Part shown: one piece after another, positions 55,740 to 64,000 of the stretch
How the letters are laid out: each line of letters begins with the position of its first letter
How positions within the stretch are numbered: the first letter of the stretch is position 1
From: Deroplatys truncata
Taxonomy: Eukaryota > Arthropoda > Insecta > Mantodea > Mantidae
NCBI GenBank assembly: GCA_030765065.1
Contig: CM060986.1
Span: 78,919,573 to 78,983,572, forward strand
DNA length: 64,000 nucleotides
Direction of reading: 5' to 3'
The notes under the pieces: generated by a model
Databases searched by the model: none
What the model saw: the letters and a program-made list of their open reading frames with translations, nothing else
Told to the model about the DNA's origin: nothing
Translations under genes and position numbers: made by a program

Positions 55740-56660
55740 TGTTAAGGGGGGACTAATTGGCGAAATTTGCCCAAAACTGACATTTTCAGCTTTAATGGTG
55801 TTATAAATTTTAAAATTTTACTACATCCCATTTTGTGTTCTGAATTTTGCATGTGTCAAAAAACAAAAATCATAACTCCTACACAATTTGGAGTAGAGAG
55901 GTAACCCTTAGACCACCTTTTAGGGGAAATTTTACTCTAATAATTGGTAATAAATAATAATAATCCCGGAGTTACAGCCCATGAAAGGCCTTGATTTGCC
56001 AACCCAACTGCCGGCCTCACGACCACGGCAGAGGTGGTCAATCATCCAACTAATAGAGGGAGGTAATGTGGCCCAGCATCCCCCACCAGAATGTTGGCCT
56101 CCGTGGCAGGGATCGCTGCCTATCGCAGCTACTCAGTTTCCTCATGATACTGAGTGGGTACCGGTCTTATACCCGGGATTTAAAATCCGCACCTCCATAG
56201 GTGGGATCGAACCCGGGCGCATTTCATGGCGCTCCACGCTCTAGCCCAGGGCGCAGGAAGCTTTGCAAATATATGCGTGATTTGTTTTCTGTATTTTTGA
56301 TTTCAACAACTTTTTTCTGTGAATGCCATCTTCTGGTATAAAGACTCTTTTCACAGAAACTATTGAAGATAGCTAAATCAAATTTTAGGATGTTAAAAAC
56401 CACCTCTAAGTGCATCTGTGTATTTGCTTTGGTGTTAACGAGATTTTGTTTATTTAAAAAACTACTTGCTAATAAATTTTAATCAATAGATGGTATAGTT
56501 GAGAAAACAAAACTCCTATCTTCAATTAATAAACAAGCTCATTGGATAAAAGTAGATCAGTGAACTTAGAAGATATACATTTACATGCATCTTGCAACAA
56601 TTTCAGTCTGATATCTTAAATAGTTTCTGAGATAATGGCTCATGAATTTAGCAGATTGGC
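55740..56660 (+). repeat. Interspersed repeat family K, copy 2, split by a SINE
   Basis: Same order of blocks as 8310-9026: AATTTGGAGTAGAGAGGTAA, AAATTTTACTCTAATAATTG, (SINE), CACAGAAACTATTGAAGATA, TTGGATAAAAGTAGATCAGT and TTTCTGAGATAATGGCTCAT. The SINE at about 55962-56262 interrupts it after the TAATAATTGGTAATAAATAA segment. Confidence 0.7.
55962..56262 (-). repeat. tRNA-derived SINE inserted in repeat family K
   Basis: G+C-rich insert. Near its right end GGTGGGATCGAACCCGGGCG is a reverse box B, and ATGGCGCTCCACGCTCTAG the head. The left part (AACTGCCGGCCTCACGACC) is the body. Its absence from the 8310 copy proves it is an insertion. Confidence 0.7.
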
Positions 56661-56664
56661 GGGA

Positions 56665-56995
56665 TGGGCGCCGGGGTAGTGCAGTGTTTCATTTCCGGCT
56701 CTCGTACTGAGAGTCCGGGGTTCGATTCCCGGTTCTGGGTGGAGATTTCACGCCTTCACTTCTGACTTGCTCATGAGAAGTATCCCCAAGGCCCAACGTG
56801 GTTCGGAGTCTACGGTAAAAGCTCTCTATTCCATGCCCTCATCATCCTACCATCGGAGGCAACGGATTCCGGCAGCTGGGCGCCTCCACCTTAGAAATGG
56901 GTCCAGAAATCGCTTGGTGTAATGAGGTATCCTCCGAAGATCACAGGGGAGCCATATGGAGTGTTAGAAACGACAGGAATTTTAATCTCCCCTTA
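56665..56995 (+). repeat. tRNA-derived SINE (separate family)
   Basis: The head GGGCGCCGGGGTAGTGCAGT (box A) and CCGGGGTTCGATTCCCGG (box B) is tRNA-like. The body contains CCCCAAGGCCCAACGTGG, GGAGGCAACGGATTCCGG and GAATTTTAATCTCCCC. Inserted next to the 3' end of family K copy 2. Confidence 0.8.
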
Positions 56996-57137
56996 AATGT
57001 TGAAGTACGTAACTGGACAAAACGATTCCAGAAACCTCCATTTATCTGTTCTGCAGCAAAAAATATGAAGTAGATACTTTATGACAAAATATGAAATCTA
57101 TAAGCACGCCGAAAATATGAGAGAAAAGCTTTTCTTA

Positions 57138-57534
57138 AAAAAAGGGGGGGTTACATTCACAAGACTTTCTTCACCTTTATCGTTTATGTTTATATCTGCT
57201 CTACGAAATATTCTTAAAAAAGCTTATTTTTCTATCTACTTCATATTAATCGAGATAAAAATGTTTGAAGAAATAGTTTCATTAAGCATTTGGTTGTAGC
57301 TATAAGGGGAATACAGGAAACGAAAAAATAGTCAAAATGTTTAAAATGTTAGCTTTGAAATTCCATACGCTTTCCACGAGAGAGCAGAAACATCGGAATG
57401 GTGGCATCACTTCAAAAAAGGACGAAGTGCCGGAAAATTCAAACCAATAACAACAAACATCTCGGAAATAATTGATCACACAAAGAAATTGACAAATTGT
57501 TTTAACAAGATTTACATGTTTCGTATAGTTAACC

Positions 57535-57579
<45 letters not shown>

Positions 57580-57990
57580 TTACCAATAATGCAAAATTAT
57601 ATTCAGAATAAAGAGGACTTCACAAGCTTTTCGCAGAAAATTTAAGATAAAAACTTTCTTTTGTCAATTAAACAACTAACATATGGCATTTTAATCAAAA
57701 TCCTTAGAAATTTTTTTAAGAAAATAAAAAAAAAATAAAGAAAAATGTTCCACGTGAGGGGTAGTTTATGGTGGGGGGAGGTTCCTTGAATATCTTCATA
57801 TCGTATCCCTTGGAAAATGTTGAACTTAAATATGTATGTACTAAACTTGGTATTTATCAGACTTCTTCATTTTTGAGCTATGCTGTAATCACACTCTAAC
57901 ACACGAACATACACACGGTTCTCAAAACATGTATTTCTTCTGAGACTTCGACTTAGAATTTTTGGGTGAAATACAATATATTTTCAACCT
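57138..57990 (+). mobile_element. GTAGAGAAAG-family element with a (CT)n tract, old
   Basis: Begins GGTTACATTCACAAGACTTT and TTCACC, and contains TCATATTAATCGAGATAAAA, CACGTGAGGGGTAGTTTATG, GAGCTATGCTGTAATCACAC, ACATGTATTTCTTCTGAGAC and TTGGGTGAAATACAATA. An unusual (CT)n microsatellite (57540-57576) sits at a different place from the usual CA tract. The terminal motif is degraded. Confidence 0.6.
57540..57576 (+). repeat. (CT)n microsatellite
   Basis: A near-perfect (CT)n run of about 18 units. Confidence 0.95.
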
Positions 57991-58067
57991 GAGATTGCAA
58001 AAATGCCAATATACGTACATCAAATAAAGTTATGTGATTTATGCTGTTTTAAATTAAATTATAAGCA

Positions 58068-58150
58068 TTTTCTCTGTTACTTAAGGTGGAGGAAGCATTG
58101 TATTCCACTCAAAAACTATGTCGAGATTCACGTTTCCTCGGGTTGATTGC
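58068..58150 (-). repeat. GTAGAGAAAG-family 3'-end fragment, reverse
   Basis: ATTTTCTCTGTTACTTAAGG, GCATTGTATTCCACTCAAAA and GTCGAGATTCACGTTTCCTC match the reverse 3' end of the family. Confidence 0.45.
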
Positions 58151-58177
58151 AAATATGCACTTTCACGAAACACAAAA

Positions 58178-58505
58178 TTATAATAAAAGTACTGAATTCT
58201 TCGCCATAAAACACAAATAACACTTTCCAAAGGTGTTTGAAATTAATGCTATTACACGCAGTTCCTTATTTTTCTTCTTAACCCAAGTTGTGCTGAACGG
58301 GGCGACGTTGCCTCGGGGAATTTTTGGCGGACAAGCCGGCACGAAGGTACGTTCTTCAAAGAGTACTTGGTTCCCTTTTAATCTTTCCGTTAACCTTGAC
58401 GATGACGGCATCAGAGTCTTGAATTTATTCACAGTACCAGCAACTCCAGAAATTTTCCATTCAAGATATTTTCGTTTACAACATGACCAATCAAACGATA
58501 ACTGA
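58178..58505. other. Open frames on both strands, product unrecognised
   Basis: The plus strand has a 90-codon frame (58233-58505: LTQVVLNGATLPRGIFGGQA, then NLSVNLDDDGIRVLNLF). The minus strand has an 84-codon frame (58432-58178: MNKFKTLMPSSSRLTERLKG, then ERTFVPACPPKIPRG). The segment is G+C-richer than its flanks. Neither matches a family I know. It could be a host exon, for instance of an upstream or nested gene, or a transposon scrap. Confidence 0.25.
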
Positions 58506-59243
58506 AGTAATTAATGCTCTGCTTACCCATTTAGCCCCTTAATGTCTATCGTATGGAATTCACATCATTATAGTTTAATTTCTTTAAGGAACTGTGTCAG
58601 CTTGCCGTCTCCTCGATGACTGATAACGCGTATTATATATAAATCCTAAATTGTAGGAAGTTTCTGAAGGCAAGAAAAGCGAAGGATAAATTTCTGGAAG
58701 CAGTACAACAGAACTAGAAATGAAATCGTACGGTTACCTGTCAAAACGTGTAGTCCACAGTTTACCTAATATTCGGAGTGGGTCATGCCTTTTCTGTAAA
58801 TGAAGAGAAAACTCGAAGTGATCACTTAGCTAAACAAAAAAGTTGAGATTACTACGTGTAATAATCTAACACGTATGAGACTTATTTCTATTGTTAAGTA
58901 TGACCAAATTAAGCTCATCTGGATTTTCGTTTCTTTCCTGAACACTAGCTACATAACTCGGCCATTAAGCGATTGAAGAGTTTCACAATTGGTTTAGCCA
59001 GCCGAAAACTTTTTAACGAATCGCATGCAAAAGATTCTTACGATTAATTATAAAGAGTGGTTCGTATAATCCTTTAACATTTTTCTCATTGTCAATTTAT
59101 AGAAGTGGCCCTAATCTTGAGAGCAAATCGACTAAGGCGTTTTCTACTATCGCTAAGACTCCAGTAATGAATGATGTACACTGGGTCAAACTAAAAGTAG
59201 CCGCTCACTTGAACTGTTAAAGGCTTTTCAAAAGTTTCTTCGC
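58506..59243. other. A+T-rich spacer
   Basis: Nothing recognised. Confidence 0.5.
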
Positions 59244-59520
59244 TGGCCTCGTAGCTCAGTCGGTAGAACACTTGCCTATTGTGCAAGGTTGGGGGTGGGG
59301 GTGGGAATTTTTCTCTAGCCAAAATTAATTCCTTATTCTCCCCAGAGTCTGGAAGTATGAATCAGAGTGTGAATGTGTGTGAGATCTAATGATTAAAATC
59401 AAAAGTACAAGAAACCTAACGACAAGAGCTACACGAGTTAACACCATTGCCAATAGGCAATAAGTTCCAAAGGAAAGGCCTCCGATAAGACCAACGTAGT
59501 TAAATGGAACTAAAAAGAAA
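59244..59520 (+). repeat. tRNA-derived SINE, family S3
   Basis: The head GGCCTCGTAGCTCAGTCGGT then AGAACACTTGCC is an almost intact tRNA 5' half with box A. The box B region is replaced by a G-run (GGTTGGGGGTGGGGGTGGG). The body CCAGAGTCTGGAAGTATGAA and the 3' part CATTGCCAATAGGCAATAAG match 41415-41712. Confidence 0.8.
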
Positions 59521-59554
59521 GTTCCTTCGAATGAGCGCGCGGTTCACAACCGTT

Positions 59555-59640
59555 AACTTCTGTGCCCGCTTTGGCTAACTCTATAATACACAGCACAAGC
59601 AAGCAGCTCGAGTTCGATTCCCCATAGCGAACTGTGGTTA
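59555..59640 (+). repeat. tRNA-like sequence, probable SINE head
   Basis: GCCCGCTTTGGCTAACTCTA and CAGCTCGAGTTCGATTCCCC give box A-like and box B-like signals 45-50 bases apart, directly after the S3 SINE. The acceptor stem does not close, so not called a tRNA gene. Confidence 0.4.
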
Positions 59641-60845
59641 ATTAATGTTTACAATTCGTTTTACTGTAGATAATACAGTTAAATGATATTGCTCGTGTTA
59701 CTTAATTTTGCTTACAGATATAATTAGAATTATGAAATTTGTGCTTATAAAATTAAATTGACTGAGAATAAAACCTCCTCCCGATCGATAAATTAATGCG
59801 ATGGTTGCCAGTATGACCAACTACTAAGTAAACGCCACATGCATGAAAATGAAAACCTGTAATACATTTACTTTCTCTCTCTGTAGGACTTATACCCACC
59901 CCACGGACTAATAAGCCAATGCCTTGGGTCAGTAGTCTGTTGAGGAGCAAACAAACTCCAGATCATAGCATATCCAGGATGGGTAATCAGCCCAGTACCT
60001 GGTATGGAGGCGAAAAAGGGAAGGAAGTGCTGAAAGGGATGATCAGTAACTTGTGTTTTGGTTACAATTATTCATTGTTGAAACACTCAAACATTTGTCT
60101 GTTTGAAATCTCGTACATGAATTATTTTCTCGGAAGACTTTTTTGATTATAGTTGTATTCTCCATTTTAACTATGAGAATATACGCAGTCTTGTGAACAA
60201 AACTTCGCTGCCCCGAGCGCTCACGGAAGTACCCGATTCGAGCTCTTGTCAATCAGACGCCGGCCAGTTTTAAATTGACCGAGTGTACATAAAAGAAAGC
60301 GCGAGCGATAAATATTGTAATTTGCAGCAATCCATCGTCTGTTACAAATATTTTGAGAGTCGATGTGTCCTAACGGGTGGAAATATGCCTATCCCATAAA
60401 ACGGGCAAAATGTGTGGGCTTCAATAAGAAGAGGCTAGAAACATCCAAGATAACGCTCTCGCTTTCCCATAAACCCATATCTGGTTGCTTCAGTTGTTGC
60501 TATGGTCACAAACCTGATTTCTTAGCTGCTTTCTGAGAAGTACCATGTGCGTATCCTGCGTCTGACTTACTTGGAGCGGAGTTCAGTAACCGTTCTCGAA
60601 TATCGTCCCACAAACTTGACACTTTGCAGGTGCATGTTCTACATTTTCACCAACAAGGACGCAACATTTTGGATTGGTTGGAAAATTCTGCACATCCAAT
60701 TCTCTTAAGTGTAAGTTCCGCTTTAACGACAGCATTTCTCACCTACCAGTAATATAGTGAGGTCTACGGAACTTGGAAAGGCAAATAATATATGCACAAA
60801 ATCTGCCTATAAATTACTAATTATAAATAAAACTATAAACATCTA
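59641..60845. other. Unassigned spacer
   Basis: No repeat family or coding signal. GAGCGCTCACGG, CGCGAGCG and similar words make 60205-60310 slightly G+C-richer. Confidence 0.45.
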
Positions 60846-60950
60846 GTGTGTTATAATACACGTCTTTCTCTGCCCTAGATAACTTATTTCAATATTTATT
60901 CTGCAAATTATTTGCGAAAGACCTTATTTTCTACTAGTTGCTAATCAAAA
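60846..60950 (+). repeat. GTAGAGAAAG-family 5'-end fragment
   Basis: GTGTGTTATAATACACGTCT and TTCTCTGCCCTAGATAACTT resemble the element start, and TTCTGCAAATTATTTGCG the next segment. Confidence 0.45.
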
Positions 60951-60984
60951 TGTACTTTCAATACATATTTTACTGAAGCTACAT

Positions 60985-61112
60985 ACAGGGCGAGCCAAAA
61001 GACTACGAACCGGCTGCGCGGTGTTTTTCCTGTCCGCATCCTCGGCGCTCGTTGCCGTCTGCCGTTATCATAGAAAGGAGCGGATGAAACCATACAACAT
61101 TTTGCAATAATC
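60985..61112 (-). repeat. Terminal fragment of the 15-16 kb Tc1/mariner-type family
   Basis: CAGGGCGAGCCAAAAGACTA, CGGTGTTTTTCCTGTCCG and GGAGCGGATGAAACCATACA correspond to 15054-15170 and to the reverse complement of 15990-16106. The end GCGAGCCAAAAGACT is the best-preserved terminus of this family here. Confidence 0.7.
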
Positions 61113-61424
61113 CTCAATGATAGTGGAGTTAGATATAATTGTAGTTTCACAGAGATCATAAAACTCAATTTCAAGTTTATACCAACTTCAAAAAAAATCG
61201 CAATTCATTAAAACAGCAGAGGTTTGAAGTAGAATAAACATGTAGAGAAATGGAGTAGCGTGCAACAGGCTTCAACCGTGTTTGGTTCCCTATATATCAT
61301 TCCACATGTATAATCAATCCCAATTAATGAATTCTAAGTACATTGACTTAATGCGTGCAATGTCTATTAATCGTTCATTCATTTTGGCAAAGTGTGGTTT
61401 AAGGTTGTAAAGCTGAATCAAATT
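61113..61424. other. A+T-rich spacer
   Basis: Nothing recognised. Confidence 0.45.
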
Positions 61425-61490
61425 TGAAAAACTCAAGAGGCAAACTCGGGACTCGAACCTCAGGTTTCAAAATCGTCAGAGCAATCTTTA
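61425..61490 (-). repeat. tRNA-like SINE fragment
   Basis: CGGGACTCGAACCTCAGG is a reverse box B and AAAATCGTCAGAGCAATC the following tRNA-like part. Confidence 0.4.
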
Positions 61491-61904
61491 AAAAATTAAA
61501 AATAATAAGTATATTTTTCCATTTTAAGAGGTTGTCTGGAGTGGGGAAATTTTTTTCACCGATGCAACGAATGCGATATTCTGGTAATTTAACTGAGCGT
61601 ATCGAAAGTTCAAAAGCGAAACTAAATTGCCCAAGAGAAACTTTCAACTTTTACGAGTGGTATTCGGTGACGTAATTACATGAAAAAGTGACATTTTTGC
61701 TTCGTACCTTATTATATAATCATCACTGTACATAAACTTTATCTAAAGAACACAATACTTTTATTAAGTTTTATTCCAAGAAGAACCTTAAACTACATTA
61801 ATAAATCTAAACATTTGAGGTTATGAATGTGGACCGGTAACAGGCACAAATAAATACACGTTTCTTCGCTCGTAATCAAATGGAAGGGCTGGGAATAAAA
61901 AAAA
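61491..61904. other. Spacer with a possible GTAGAGAAAG-family scrap
   Basis: TTAAGAGGTTGTCTGGAGTGG then GGGAAATTTTTTTCACC (61525-61560) resembles the GGGTAGTCTGGGGTGGGGGG block of the family. Otherwise nothing recognised. Confidence 0.3.
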
Positions 61905-63982
61905 TCTGATGTTACACTCACATGACTTTCTTTACTCTTGTACAAACTATTTTTACAAACTCTTATTCTCAATCTATTTCATATTAATCCAGATAAACAT
62001 TTGCATAAACGATCTTTTGACGTGCAAAGGGAATTACATTTTACACATAGCGACCAGTTCTAAAAAATCTGATGTGTTACACTCACATGACTTTCTCTAC
62101 TCTTGTACAATCTATTTTTACAAACGCCTATTCTCCATATGCTTTATGTTAATCGAGATATCGAGATGTCAATCTTATTGCTAATTTTCTTGTAGATGCA
62201 AGGGGAATATGGTAGCTTTTAAGCGATGGTCAAATATTTTAACGCTGGTTGCTATGTGTCGAATTCCATTCTCTTTGCAAGTCCAGGACATAAAAAAATG
62301 AATAACGAATTTGAGAAAAAGTATAAGTATTGGAAAATTTAAGGGAATAACAAGCAATATCTCGAAAACGGTTCACTCAACAAAAGAAATGTATATAACA
62401 TAAGTTGTGTATTTTAACGAGATCAACATTTTTTGTGTAGTAAAATTTTGTCTATCTCTTATGGTTTACCAGTTATGCAAAAGTCGTTCACAATGAAGAA
62501 TACTTTTGGAGACATTCCCAGAAAATTCGAGATATACATTTCATTTCTCATGGCATTATCTTAAACATATGATATTTTAAACAAAATCGTTAGAGCCATT
62601 TTTGAGAAAATTAAAATTTTCGAAAAATGTTCCATGTAAAGGGTAGTCTGGGGTGGGGGATTTTCTTGAAAACCTTCGTGTCGCATCTCTGGAAGATACT
62701 GAACCTAAATACCAAGTTTGGTGTTTATCCGACTGTTCGTTTTTGAGTTATGCTGTTCGCACACACACAGACACACACACACACAGACACACACACACAC
62801 AGACACACACACGGACATGTTTCCAAAAATGCTTTTTTTGGATTCAGGAAGTTTCAAAACATGTATTTCCGGTGAAATCTCGGTATCGAATTTTTGGGTG
62901 GAATGCAATACTTCCCCTACTTACTATACGTAGTAGAGAAAGTAAAACTTTTAACCATCGCTCAAGGCCTACTATGTTCCCCTTGTTTTGTATTTGCAAG
63001 GGCAATATAAGTACAGACATATCTCTTAATAGCTGGTTGCTATGTGCAGCACCATTCTGTTTGCCACAGATTAATACTCTTTGCAGATTCAAGACAAAAA
63101 AAATGAATAACGAATTCCCATTTGAGAAAATAAGTATTGAAAAATTTATGGGAGTAACAAGCAATATCTCGAAAATGGTTCACTCAACAACAAAAAATGT
63201 ATAAGACATAAATTGTGTATTTTAACGCGATCTACAGTTTGTGTGTAGTAAAATTTTGTCTATCTCTTATGGTTTATCCGTTATGCAAAAGTTGTTCACA
63301 ATGAAGAATACTTTTGGAGACATTCCCAGAAAATTTAAAATATACATTTTATTTGTCATGAAAATATCTTAAACAAATGATGTTTTAATCCAAATCATTA
63401 GAGCCATTTTTGAGAAAATTAAAACTTTCGAAAAATGTTCCATGTAAAGGATAATCTGGGGTGTGAGGATTTTCTTGAAAACTTTCGTGTCGCATCTCTG
63501 GAAGATACTGAACCTAAATTCCAAGTTTGGTGTTTATCCGACTGTTCGTTTCTGAGTTATGCTGTTTACACACACACACACACGCACCCACACGGACATG
63601 TTTCCAAAAATGCTTTTGTTGGATTCAGGGTTCTCAAAACATATATTTCCAGTGAAATCTCGGTATCGAATTTTTGGGTGGAATTCAATACTTCCCCTAC
63701 TTACTATACGTAGTAGAGAAAGTAACAAATGTACGTAGGAGAAAAAGCATAATGTGAATTTAAACTGCATGTGGTTATATTGAAAATCTTTGCCTGAAAA
63801 CCTTAGAATGCATCCGATTCAAGCAACAAATTTGATATTTAACAAACTTGGCAGCTCTCTCTCTCTTTTCCAAAAATGTTTTTCCTTTACGGATTCAGGA
63901 CGTCCCAAAACGTGTACTTCCGGTGAAATCTTGACATGGAATTTTACTTACTACGTATAGACAAGTGGTAGAGAAAGTAAAA
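61905..63982 (+). repeat. Head-to-tail array of GTAGAGAAAG-family units
   Basis: Four forward units in a row: 61905-62067 (5' part only), 62068-62947 (full), 62948-63726 (5'-truncated) and about 63780-63982 (3' part). Each complete 3' end is TAGAGAAAGTAA followed by A-rich DNA. Starts are TCTGATG..ACACTCACATGACTTTC after an A-run. The units are similar but not identical (CA tracts at 62760-62815 and 63568-63594 differ; the last unit has CT units instead), so the array formed stepwise or is not very recent. Confidence 0.85.
62068..62947 (+). mobile_element. GTAGAGAAAG-family element, full length, reference copy
   Basis: An 880-bp unit with all hallmarks: TCTGATGTGTTACACTCACA start with an ATGTG/CACAT hairpin, GACTTTCTCTAC, TGTTAATCGAGATATCGAGA, TTTGCAAGTCCAGGACATAA, ATATCTCGAAAACGGTTCAC, GGGTAGTCTGGGGTGGGGGA, CTTCGTGTCGCATCTCTGGA, a CA/CAGACA tract, ACATGTATTTCCGGTGAAAT and the terminal CTATACGTAGTAGAGAAAGT. 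The frames along it (up to 183 codons) are side effects of low stop density, since copies do not conserve a frame. Confidence 0.88.
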
Positions 63983-64000
63983 TTACTCGCATTCGTTGGA

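Noticed and set aside
62653-63204. 183-codon frame taken as a gene
   Set aside because: It crosses the end of one repeat unit into the next and has no conserved equivalent in sister copies.
16818-64000. Upstream TBC1D10 exon (family segment with NWDxWM...YKK, and YGFxGG)
   Set aside because: I scanned the minus strand by eye and found no convincing match; it may lie outside the window or be too short to see.
1-64000. CRISPR arrays, bacterial operons, ribosome binding sites
   Set aside because: No array of short regularly spaced repeats and no prokaryotic gene organisation; the sequence is eukaryotic.

Overview
The window is eukaryotic, A+T-rich DNA, almost certainly from an arthropod and probably an insect with a large, repeat-rich genome. 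The evidence is an intron-split TBC1D10/whacked-type gene, many mariner elements, a THAP/P-type transposon, R1-clade LINE remains and several tRNA-headed SINE families. Nothing bacterial or viral was recognised. I could not fix the order or species.

The one host gene I can support lies on the minus strand. It is the 3' part of a Rab GTPase-activating protein gene orthologous to vertebrate TBC1D10 and Drosophila whacked. Six exons (16603-16817, 9599-9779, 5298-5372, 4230-4344, 3886-4040, 2523-2633) join in phase. They encode a 283-residue stretch with nearly all of the TBC domain, including the arginine finger (IxxDxxR) and glutamine finger (YCQ), and end at a stop codon. The N-terminal exons were not found, so the remaining ~47 kb (16.8-64 kb) is most simply a giant upstream intron and/or flanking DNA.

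That stretch is a layered graveyard of mobile DNA. It holds at least five mariner lineages: A at 23454-24132, 27410-28582 and 44976-46247; B at 53707-54880; C at 17080-18199; D at 6804-7986; E at 29055-30126. It also holds fragments of another Tc1/mariner-type family (13.4-16.1 kb, 53.1-53.6 kb, 61.0 kb), a decayed THAP-domain P-element-like transposon (19.5-22.3 kb), an R1-clade LINE (49.8-52.5 kb) split by a 325-bp MITE, a second LINE fragment (9.15-9.48 kb), tRNA-derived SINEs of at least four families, and a ~138-bp fold-back palindrome (44.1 kb).

The most striking item is an interspersed family, called the 'GTAGAGAAAG family' here. About 20 full or partial copies lie in both orientations. 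Full copies are ~0.85-0.92 kb, with inverted subterminal GACTTTCTCTAC / GTAGAGAAAGT motifs, a small hairpin at each end and an internal (CA)n block. Copies occur in head-to-tail arrays (61.9-64.0 kb, 48.6-49.7 kb) and in inverted junctions. This resembles Helentron-associated non-autonomous elements (DINE-1/HINE type), but the assignment is inference. A second notable locus is a 312-bp perfect direct repeat (13596-13907 and 14924-15235) flanking ~1 kb. That spacer holds a promoter-like module with a perfect three-unit heat-shock element, CCAAT, TATA and initiator.
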